Source of the DNA: Azonexus hydrophilus
Lineage (GTDB): Bacteria > Pseudomonadota > Gammaproteobacteria > Burkholderiales > Rhodocyclaceae
Reading direction: 5' to 3'
DNA: 64,000 bases
NCBI RefSeq assembly: GCF_905120355.1
Contig: NZ_CAJHOB010000006.1
Location: 121,034-185,033 of the forward strand
This document shows, in pieces, positions 56,843 to 64,000 of this stretch (position 1 is its first letter; each line of letters starts with the position of its first letter). The position numbers were made by a program, and so were the translations under genes. The notes beneath the pieces were generated by a model, which was not told the DNA's origin, did no database searches, and saw only the letters and a program-made list of their open reading frames with translations.

Positions 56843-59800
56843 ATGCCGGACACCCAACGCACCGCTCCGTTATCTCGCTACGCTATCGAGTGGCTGCTGC
56901 TTGGCAGCGCTTTGCTGGTGGTTGCGCTGATCATCGGCCACTTCATGTCCGAGATGCGCAAGGATATCGAGACTCGCGAACGTGATCGACTGACGGTGCA
57001 GGCACGTGTGATTCACGATGCGCTGGAACGTCAGATCGACACCATCAACCGGACGCTTGTCGGCATTCGCGACGAATTGCCACAGTGGCGCTCGGAACCG
57101 GATGGCATGGTGCAGGCTCAACGCAGGCTCAAGGCTTTTGCCGACGCCATGCCGGCAGTGCGTACGCTGTTGATACTCGATGCCAAAGGTGACGCGATAG
57201 CCTCCAACCAGGACGTGCTCATCGGCCGGAATTTCGCTGAACGCGACTACTTTCAGGTTGCTGCGCGCAACCCGAATGTCGACACGCTGTATCTTGCCCC
57301 GCCTTTCAGAACCGTCCTTGGTGCATTCGGAATGAACATGGTGCGCATGCTGCGCGGTGCCAACGGCGAATTCGCCGGTATCGTCAGCGCCACGCTCAGC
57401 CCGGACGAGTTGACGCGCACGCTCGAATCGGTGCGTTATGCCCCGGATATCTGGGCTGCACTGGCCCATGGCGATGGCAAACTCTTCCTGATTGCCCCGT
57501 TGCAGGACGAACTGCTGGGAGTGGATCTGGCCAAGCCGGGGTCACTGTTCTCTCGCCATCTGGATAGCGGGAAATCGACCAACATCATGACCGACAGGGT
57601 GATGCTCACTGGTCAGCGGCGCATGATGGCGCTTCACACCGTACAGCCTCCCGCCCTGAAGATGGATAAACCCGTCGTTGTCGCCATCAGTCGCGATCTC
57701 GATGCGATGTACGTGCGTTGGCGCGAAGAAGCCACCCTGATTGGTGGCATTTACGTGCTACTCGTCGCGATCACCGTGCCCGGCCTGTACCTGACCCAGC
57801 GCCGCCGTCGCGAGGCAGACGCGGAAACCGAGGCTGCACACGCCGCACTGGCCCAGCGTACCCACGAAGCGGAAGCGGCCAGTCGCGCCAAGAGCGAATT
57901 CGTCGCCAACATGAGTCACGAGATTCGCACGCCGATGAACGCCGTGCTCGGCTTGCTGCAACTCATGGAGCTCACCGGCCTGGACGCACGCCAGCGCGAC
58001 TACGTGCACAAGGCCGAGGGGGCGGCACGTGCGTTGCTGGCCATCCTCAACGACATCCTCGACTTTTCCAAGGTCGAGTCCGGCAAGCTGGAACTGGACG
58101 ACACACCTTTTCGTCTCGACGAACTGCTGCGCAATCTTTCTGTGGTGTTGTCTTCAACCTTGCAGCACAAGGAGGTTGAAGTGCTGTTCCAGATCGATCC
58201 TGCCGTGCCGCGCGCACTGCGCGGCGACGGCCATCGCCTGCAGCAGGTGTTGCTCAATCTGGCCGGCAATGCCATCAAATTCACCGAGCGTGGCGAGGTG
58301 GTGATCGGTCTGACCTTGCTGGAAGCCACGCCAGACCGCGTGCGCATCGAGTTCTCGGTGCGCGATACGGGTATCGGCATTGCTGCCGACCGCCTGGATG
58401 CCATATTTGAAGGCTTTACCCAGGCCGAATCCTCGACCACGCGACGTTTCGGCGGCACCGGCTTGGGGCTGGCGATCTGCCGCCGCCTGGTGCGCTTGAT
58501 GGGAGGTGATCTGGTGGTGGAAAGCACACCCGGCCAGGGCAGCCACTTTCATTTCACCGTCGATTTCCGCCGCGACGCAGCAACCAGTGCATTGGAACGT
58601 ACGGTGGCGGCGGAAAATGACAGGCAACCTGCCTTGCGTGTGTTGATCGTCGATGACAATGCCACGGCTCGCGAAGTACTTGCCGCCATGGTCACCTCCT
58701 TCGGCTGGCAGGCCGAGACGGCAACAGGTGGTGCCGAAGCCATCCAGCGGCTGGAAGCGGCAACCGCCGCAGGGCAGTCGTTCGACATCCTCTGCGTCGA
58801 CTGGATCATGCCCGGCATGGACGGTTGGGAAACCATCCAGCACATTCGTGCACTTAATGCGGGACGCCTGCCGGCAATTCTGATGATCACCGCTCATGGC
58901 CGCGAACTGATTGCCGAACGGCTCGGCGAGGCAACGAATCCGCTGGACGGTTTTCTCGTCAAACCGGTCACACCCTCGATGCTCTTCGACGCCGTGGCGC
59001 AGGCAACGCACGGCGCATCGGTGACGGTGGATCGTCGTGCCGCGTCAAGCTTGCCGGCCGGTCAGCCGCTTGCCGGCCTGCGCATCCTCGTGGTCGAGGA
59101 CAATCTGCTCAACCAGCAAGTCGCACGTGAACTTCTTGCCCATGCCGGGGCCGAGATCGAGGTAGCCGGCGATGGTGAGCAGGGTATCGAGTGCGTCCGT
59201 CGTGCCGTGGTGCCTTACAGCGCGATCCTGATGGACATCCAGATGCCGAAAATGGACGGTTACACCGCAACCCGGGTACTACGCCAGGATATGGCGGTCG
59301 TCACGCCGATCATCGCGATGACCGCCAATGCTCTGCCGTCCGACCGCGAGGCGTGTCTCGCCGCGGGTATGTCTGACCATATCGGCAAGCCCATCGATGC
59401 TCGCGAGCTGATCGGTCTGTTGTTGCATCATTGCCGCAATGCAGCTGCGGGAAACGATGCTCTGCCTGCATCGGCATTTGCCGCACCCTTGCCGGAACTG
59501 CCGCCCCAGCCGGAAGGCTTCGATTTCGCTGCCGCGCTGGGGCGCCTTGATGGCAATTCCTCCCTGTTTGCCAGTCTTGCCCGGCGCTTCGGAAAGGATT
59601 GTGCGGCGCTTGTTACGGCTGCACAGACCGCACTCAAGCAAGGTGACCGGACAGCTGTCGCGCGCGAAATCCACACCCTCAAGGGACTGGCGGCAACGCT
59701 TGGCGCCACGGCACTGGCGCGCCAGGCTGCCGCAGCAGAAGCCGCCTTCGCCGTACCCAGCGGCACCAGCGACGACACAGAACACCTTGCACAACTCGCT

Positions 59801-60097
59801 AGCGAAATTGATGCGAGTGTCGCCACCTTAATTGCCGCGGCCGACGTATTCGACCCGCCGCATCCCACGGAAAGTGTGTCGCTCGACAGGGAGCGACTGC
59901 TCGAACACCTTGCCGAACTGGATGCCTTGCTCGCCGAACAGAACATGCGCGCACTCGATGTCTTTGCCACCCTCAAGCGCGAGGCGGACGATACGCTTGC
60001 CGACAGCCTGGCAACCCTCGACGACGCGTTGTTCAAGCTCGATTTTGCCGCTGCACGCGAAACGACGGCCCATCTGAAGGGAATACTGTTGCAATGA
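56843..60097 (+). CDS. Hybrid sensor histidine kinase (PDC sensor, two REC domains, HPt)
   Basis: This is a 1,084-residue protein. Two membrane helices (about 15-35 and 298-317) flank a periplasmic PDC/Cache-type sensor. HisKA has His359 in [14 protein letters not shown], and the HATPase (about 460-575) has [11 protein letters not shown] and [11 protein letters not shown]. Receiver 1 has Asp653 ([11 protein letters not shown]), receiver 2 has Asp798 ([11 protein letters not shown]), and the HPt domain has His944 ([13 protein letters not shown]). This is a full phosphorelay in one chain. It overlaps the REC-GGDEF gene by 4 bases, the likely output. Confidence 0.94.
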   Translation: MPDTQRTAPLSRYAIEWLLLGSALLVVALIIGHFMSEMRKDIETRERDRLTVQARVIHDALERQIDTINRTLVGIRDELPQWRSEPDGMVQAQRRLKAFADAMPAVRTLLILDAKGDAIASNQDVLIGRNFAERDYFQVAARNPNVDTLYLAPPFRTVLGAFGMNMVRMLRGANGEFAGIVSATLSPDELTRTLESVRYAPDIWAALAHGDGKLFLIAPLQDELLGVDLAKPGSLFSRHLDSGKSTNIMTDRVMLTGQRRMMALHTVQPPALKMDKPVVVAISRDLDAMYVRWREEATLIGGIYVLLVAITVPGLYLTQRRRREADAETEAAHAALAQRTHEAEAASRAKSEFVANMSHEIRTPMNAVLGLLQLMELTGLDARQRDYVHKAEGAARALLAILNDILDFSKVESGKLELDDTPFRLDELLRNLSVVLSSTLQHKEVEVLFQIDPAVPRALRGDGHRLQQVLLNLAGNAIKFTERGEVVIGLTLLEATPDRVRIEFSVRDTGIGIAADRLDAIFEGFTQAESSTTRRFGGTGLGLAICRRLVRLMGGDLVVESTPGQGSHFHFTVDFRRDAATSALERTVAAENDRQPALRVLIVDDNATAREVLAAMVTSFGWQAETATGGAEAIQRLEAATAAGQSFDILCVDWIMPGMDGWETIQHIRALNAGRLPAILMITAHGRELIAERLGEATNPLDGFLVKPVTPSMLFDAVAQATHGASVTVDRRAASSLPAGQPLAGLRILVVEDNLLNQQVARELLAHAGAEIEVAGDGEQGIECVRRAVVPYSAILMDIQMPKMDGYTATRVLRQDMAVVTPIIAMTANALPSDREACLAAGMSDHIGKPIDARELIGLLLHHCRNAAAGNDALPASAFAAPLPELPPQPEGFDFAAALGRLDGNSSLFASLARRFGKDCAALVTAAQTALKQGDRTAVAREIHTLKGLAATLGATALARQAAAAEAAFAVPSGTSDDTEHLAQLASEIDASVATLIAAADVFDPPHPTESVSLDRERLLEHLAELDALLAEQNMRALDVFATLKREADDTLADSLATLDDALFKLDFAAARETTAHLKGILLQ

Positions 60098-61053
60098 TGC
60101 CTGCCTACAATCTACCGCCGGAGTTTCGTGCGCTGGCGACGCTGCCGGAGCGCCCGCGCCTGCTGGTGGTTGACGACCAGCCAATCAATATCCAGACGCT
60201 GTACCAGATATTTCATGCGGATCACGAAATCTTCATGGCTACGAGTGGTGATCAGGCGCTCGCCTTTTGTCGTGACAACATACCCCCTGATCTGATTCTC
60301 CTCGATGTGGTCATGCCTGGCATGGACGGCATTGAAGTTTGTCGGCGGCTCAAATCCGACCCGGCGCTCGCTGATATTCCGGTGATTTTTGTCACGGCGC
60401 GTTCCGATCCAGCGGACGAGGCCGGCGCTCTGGCCGCGGGAGGAGTGGACTTCATCGCCAAGCCGGTGAATCCGGCCGTAGTGCGTGCTCGTGTCAAGAC
60501 GCATCTCACGCTCAAAGCGCAGACCGATCTGCTGCATTCGCTGGTTTTTATCGACGGACTGACTGGTGTTGCCAATCGTCGCCGCTTCGACGAAGCCTTG
60601 CAGATCGAGTGGCGTCGTTGCCGGCGCAGCAACACGCCGTTGACGTTGTTGATGATCGATATCGACCATTTCAAACGTTACAACGACTATTACGGCCACC
60701 AGACCGGCGATGCCTGCTTGCAGAAAGTTGCTGCCAGCCTCAGGGCCGGCCTCAAGCGTGCGCAAGATCTAGTCGCACGCTATGGTGGCGAGGAGTTCGT
60801 GTGCCTGATGCCCGAATGCGACCACCCCGCCAGCCAGAACAAGGCTGAAGAATTGCGTGCGGCCGTGGTGGCACTGGGTATTCCCCGCGCGGACTCGCCC
60901 ACCGCGAACTGTGTGACGCTGAGCATTGGCGTCGCTGTCATGCAACCCAACGGCGAAAATGCCCCTGAAGCGCTCATCGCGGCGGCTGACGCGGCCCTCT
61001 ATGAAGCGAAGCGCAACGGCCGGAACAGGGTGACTGCGTCACTTTCTGCGTAG
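60094..61053 (+). CDS. Response regulator with GGDEF domain (diguanylate cyclase)
   Basis: This is a 319-residue protein. The receiver domain (about 20-140) has phospho-acceptor Asp71 ([11 protein letters not shown]) and Lys in FIAKPVNP. The GGDEF domain has GGEEF at 231-235 and an intact I-site RAQD five residues before it, so c-di-GMP feedback inhibition is expected. It has no membrane segment. Its start overlaps the hybrid kinase stop (ATGA), implying kinase-to-cyclase signalling. Confidence 0.94.
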   Translation: MMPAYNLPPEFRALATLPERPRLLVVDDQPINIQTLYQIFHADHEIFMATSGDQALAFCRDNIPPDLILLDVVMPGMDGIEVCRRLKSDPALADIPVIFVTARSDPADEAGALAAGGVDFIAKPVNPAVVRARVKTHLTLKAQTDLLHSLVFIDGLTGVANRRRFDEALQIEWRRCRRSNTPLTLLMIDIDHFKRYNDYYGHQTGDACLQKVAASLRAGLKRAQDLVARYGGEEFVCLMPECDHPASQNKAEELRAAVVALGIPRADSPTANCVTLSIGVAVMQPNGENAPEALIAAADAALYEAKRNGRNRVTASLSA

Positions 61054-61212
61054 TGCAAGCGATTAGCGGGTCGTTAAGCCTGCCTGGCTTGTCTGGCAGT
61101 CTTTTGAGGTTGCTTGGTCCCGCTTCTTTTCGCACCCGCTCAGCTGGACAGAAGCATAAATTCAACGACGCCTGATGGCTGACGTCAAAATGGTCGTTTT
61201 CATTCATCCGCC

Positions 61213-62490
61213 TCAGATGGCTTGCTCGCTGACAACCTGGTCGCGACCGTTTTCCTTGGCACGGTATAGGGCTTCATCGGCACGTTGAAGCAGGCACTCG
61301 TAGCGGGTTTCGTGCTCTGCAAGAAGTGCCGTCCCTATGCTTACGTTGTATTGGATTTGCTCGCCGTCGCAGTCTATGGATTGTTGGTGCACCACCCCCA
61401 GTATCCTTGTGGCTACCTCGATAGCGCCATCCTGCGAGGTATTCGGTAACAGCAAGGCAAATTCCTCTCCCCCCAGCCTTGCAAGCATGTCCGTAGCGCG
61501 CAATAGTTCGCCGACGGCACCGGCAAAGTTACGCAGCACCTCATCACCTGCCGCATGCCCCCAGGTATCGTTGATTCGCTTGAAGTGATCCAGATCCATC
61601 ATCAATAGTGACAGTGGAATGTTTTCGCGGCGGGCCCGCTGGATTTCGATTTGAATTCGTTCGACGAAGTGCCGGCGATTGGCGATGCCGGTGAGTGGAT
61701 CCGTGCGCACTAATTGCTCCAGTTGCTGATTGGCCAACTGAAGGTCGTAAGTACGATCAACCACTTGCTTCTCCAGCCTCCTGTTTATGGCCTCCAGCTC
61801 CGAGTAATGGGCAATTCGCTCCTCATCGAGCCGTTGCAACATTCGATTGAATGCGGTTTCTAGTTCTGTCAATTCGTTTGCTTGTACCTGTTGCAGGTCA
61901 AGGTGATGTTTGTCTCCCAACGAATCGAGGTCAATTGCGCTCACGGCATCCGTGAGTTTCTGGAGGGGTACGCCTAGACGGCGCCGAAAGGCCCAAAGAA
62001 ACAGCATCGTCAGGACAGTGCTCTTGATCAGAGCGCTGAATGCAATCATCTGAAAGCCGACGCGCAGGCGCTCGAAGACAACGTCCCCCGTGGCTGCAAA
62101 ACTGACATCTGCCAGAAATATCTCCTCGCCGGAGAATTGATGTGCGAGCTTAAAGGTGTGAGTGATCTGGCCACCCAGTGCGCTTTGCACCACATCGTCA
62201 ATCAATGGCCGCCCACGGGCATCGACCACGCGCATGCTGGAGATGATGGGCAAATCGATGATGCCCTGGTGCAATGCTTCCAGCTGCTCGTGATTGAGTT
62301 CCCACAGGGCGGTCGTCAGCGCGGGGGAAAAAGTGCGTTCGACACTGCTCAGTTCAGTTTCGATTGTCTTGCGGGTATGAACGTACTCGATGCCCATCTG
62401 GGCCAATGTGACCAACAGAGTAATCGCAAAATAGATCGACAGTACGGCTTTCAGTAGTTGCCAAGATAGCGCCTGCGCTCCGTTTTTCAT
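61213..62490 (-). CDS. Membrane diguanylate cyclase with periplasmic sensor
   Basis: This is a 425-residue protein. Membrane helices at about 13-32 and 150-175 flank a ~115-residue periplasmic sensor. A HAMP-like/coiled region (about 180-255) leads to a GGDEF domain with GGEEF and an I-site RATD five residues upstream. It makes c-di-GMP. It is coupled by a 4-base overlap to the upstream solute-binding protein gene, which may pass a ligand signal to the sensor (inference). It converges on the REC-GGDEF gene. Confidence 0.92.
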   Translation of the reverse strand: MKNGAQALSWQLLKAVLSIYFAITLLVTLAQMGIEYVHTRKTIETELSSVERTFSPALTTALWELNHEQLEALHQGIIDLPIISSMRVVDARGRPLIDDVVQSALGGQITHTFKLAHQFSGEEIFLADVSFAATGDVVFERLRVGFQMIAFSALIKSTVLTMLFLWAFRRRLGVPLQKLTDAVSAIDLDSLGDKHHLDLQQVQANELTELETAFNRMLQRLDEERIAHYSELEAINRRLEKQVVDRTYDLQLANQQLEQLVRTDPLTGIANRRHFVERIQIEIQRARRENIPLSLLMMDLDHFKRINDTWGHAAGDEVLRNFAGAVGELLRATDMLARLGGEEFALLLPNTSQDGAIEVATRILGVVHQQSIDCDGEQIQYNVSIGTALLAEHETRYECLLQRADEALYRAKENGRDQVVSEQAI

Positions 62491-63245
62491 TGCTGAACGG
62501 TGAAATACTCTTCGATGTACTTGCGATAGATAGCCTGGTAGCGGCCATCACGGCGCATGGCAGCCAGTTCGCGGTTGAATGTATCGCGAATCCCGGCATC
62601 GATAAAAGCAGTCTTGTAGGGCGTCGGGGGAAACAGCGGAGCAGCCTCGAATTCGATGGTGCGCGGGATCTTGCCTTCAGCAATCAGCTTTTCCCGATAG
62701 AAGCGAAAGATACTCTCATCCATCACCGCCACATCGATGCGGCCGAGCAGCAGCATCAAAGTCTGGGTTTCCTGATTGGCCATTTCCTTGTAGTTTGGAT
62801 TGCTTGTTGCGATCTGGCCAAATGCTTCACCCAAATACTTATGTGCATTCTGGAAAGCAACGACAGTCATGCTGTTGAGGTCTTCAAGCTTCTGCAATTT
62901 GATTTGGCGTTTTTTCAGGGTGAAGGCGCGATTGTGGTACTGCATGAAATCAACCGAGTAGTTGGCCTTTAATCCGGAATTTTCACGGATGATCGCGGTA
63001 CCATCGACTCGTTGTTCGGCAAACATCTCAAAACCGCGCCCAATCGGGACATAGATGGGCACAATCGAATGGCCACCGGCTTTTAAAGCCTCTCGCACAA
63101 TGTCGACCACAATGCCCGTACCATTCTCGAACACATAAGGGGGCGTGTATTGGGAGAAGATGATCTTCAGCTCGCGGGATTGGGCTTGGCTGCCAAATAT
63201 GGCGAGGCAAATCATGAATAAAACTCGCAGTAGCCGGGAGTGCAC
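62487..63245 (-). CDS. Periplasmic solute-binding protein (SBP_bac_3 type)
   Basis: This is a 252-residue protein. A signal peptide (about 1-23, ending AQS) precedes an amino-acid-binding-like fold: YTPPYVFENGTGIVVDIVREAL, then FMQYHNRAFTLKK and VAVMDESIFRFYREKL. No ABC permease or ATPase is adjacent; instead it overlaps a GGDEF gene, so a sensory role is more likely than transport. Start and spacing suggest it is the first gene of a two-gene unit. Confidence 0.88.
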   Translation of the reverse strand: MHSRLLRVLFMICLAIFGSQAQSRELKIIFSQYTPPYVFENGTGIVVDIVREALKAGGHSIVPIYVPIGRGFEMFAEQRVDGTAIIRENSGLKANYSVDFMQYHNRAFTLKKRQIKLQKLEDLNSMTVVAFQNAHKYLGEAFGQIATSNPNYKEMANQETQTLMLLLGRIDVAVMDESIFRFYREKLIAEGKIPRTIEFEAAPLFPPTPYKTAFIDAGIRDTFNRELAAMRRDGRYQAIYRKYIEEYFTVQQ

Positions 63246-63609
63246 GTTAATTCGACGCTATTCGTAAAATTTCGGGTAGGTGCAGCAGTATATCGCCCTT
63301 CGCTTCTGGACACTGTAAAGCTTTCGTTCTGCTCGGGCTACGAATGACCGAAGTGAAGTGCGGTGGTCCCGGTCGTTTGGACAGCCACCGGGCTGGAATA
63401 AGCTAAGGCCGGTGCCGGGGTTTTGGTTTTGACTTTCCCGGATTTTATAACGATTGGCTTGAGCACTGTGGAGCTTGTGGGCAGCCGCCGACCTGTGGGC
63501 AAGCGTTGGGCAACGCATAGCGTTGTCCACGGTTTGTCCATAGGGGACCGCGCTGACGCGGTCAGGCGGGAACCGGCGTAATAAATCCACAGTGCATTGC
63601 TTTTGCATT
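63246..63609. other. Non-coding gap between the solute-binding protein gene and the IS3 transposase
   Basis: I see no supported gene in these 364 bases. The segment near 63480-63600 contains several short inverted repeats, such as CGCGCTGACGCGG and TTGGGCAACGCATAGCGTTGTCC. These look like the 3' non-coding end of the insertion element, but the exact IS boundary and target duplication are not resolvable. Confidence 0.5.
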
Positions 63610-63999
63610 TCAGGCCGCCTGCGCCTGGGCTTTGGCCAGCGCACCGAAGTAGGTTTCGTCCGGTGTCTGCCAGTTCAGCGACTGATGCGGTCGGCGGCGG
63701 TTGTACCACTCGAAACACTCGGTCAGACTCCGTTTCTGCTCGATACCGTTCTCACAGGGACGCAGATAGACCCATTCGTGTTTGACCGTCCACCACAATC
63801 GCTCGACAAAGATGTTGTCATGACAACGACCGCGCCCGTCCATGCTGATCTGGATGCCTTGTGCCTTCAACACATCCGTGAATTCCGCGCTGGTGAATTG
63901 GCTGCCCTGGTCGGTGTTGAAGATCTCCGGTGTGCCATAGCGGGCCAGCGCCGCCGTGCAGAAGTCGGTGGTCAGCGTGTTCGATAACCGCCAGGCCAG
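63610..63999 (-). mobile_element. IS3-family transposase (OrfB/integrase core), C-terminal part running off the window
   Basis: On the minus strand the frame is open from the right edge to the stop at 63610, about 129 residues. It reads IFNTDQGSQFTS (second catalytic Asp) and CHDNIFVERLWWTVKHEW (catalytic Glu), ending YNRRRPHQSLNWQTPDE, all classic for IS3 OrfB. The first catalytic Asp and OrfA lie beyond the window. Confidence 0.93.
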
Positions 64000-64000
64000 T

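Overview
The window reads as a stretch of betaproteobacterial chromosome, most like the Rhodocyclales (Dechloromonas/Azonexus type). The evidence is high GC, dense co-directional operons, betaproteobacterial core genes (rlhA, galE, alaA-hom-thrC, pyrG-kdsA-eno-ftsB, mutS, nadC), periplasmic c-type cytochromes and abundant c-di-GMP signalling. Taxonomy is inferred from gene content and style only.

Layout. 1-4.1 kb: the 3' end of rfbD, a DUF4395 membrane protein, a monoheme cytochrome c with a NapC/NirT tetraheme quinol dehydrogenase, an HDOD signalling protein with a small partner, and a YaeQ protein. 4.1-8.8 kb: rlhA and a methyltransferase on the minus strand, a small unknown protein, tRNA-Arg(TCT), galE and an Mth938-like protein. 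8.9-15.9 kb: alaA, hom and thrC, interrupted by a CBS protein, a DUF2249 protein and a polytopic membrane protein. 16.0-18.9 kb: a ZorA/ZorB-like MotA/MotB pair plus a short ZorC-like third gene, probably a degraded Zorya anti-phage locus. 18.9-29.2 kb: housekeeping genes (nnr, cnoX, pyrG, kdsA, eno, ftsB, a peroxiredoxin, slyD, mutS). 29.4-32.6 kb: a PLD-nuclease/SF2 helicase/DUF3427 protein split in two by an extra G in an eight-G run. 32.8-38.8 kb: nadC, a bacteriohemerythrin, two identical tRNA-Arg(ACG), yoaA, an ATP-grasp-like protein, an RbgA/YlqF GTPase and tRNA-Asn.

38.8-56.6 kb: a serine-recombinase relic lies beside tRNA-Asn, followed by a large cobalamin locus. A cobalamin riboswitch leads cbiMNQO (cobalt uptake) and then overlapping corrin-ring genes (cobM, cbiX, cobH, cbiD, cobL, cobI, cbiG, a separate CbiG-C/CobE protein, cobJ, cobA). 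Two further cobalamin riboswitches, near-identical copies exactly 4,030 bp apart, precede a TonB-dependent receptor plus PepSY membrane protein, and cobB (cbiA). Together the genes would import cobalt, make cobyrinate a,c-diamide and take up an unidentified substrate (a corrinoid or cobalt chelate is inferred), all repressible by B12. No precorrin-6A reductase (cbiJ/cobK) is visible here.

56.8-64 kb: a hybrid histidine kinase with two receivers and an HPt domain, translationally coupled to a REC-GGDEF diguanylate cyclase. An oppositely oriented pair follows (periplasmic solute-binding protein and membrane GGDEF cyclase), and then the 3' part of an IS3-family transposase that leaves the window.
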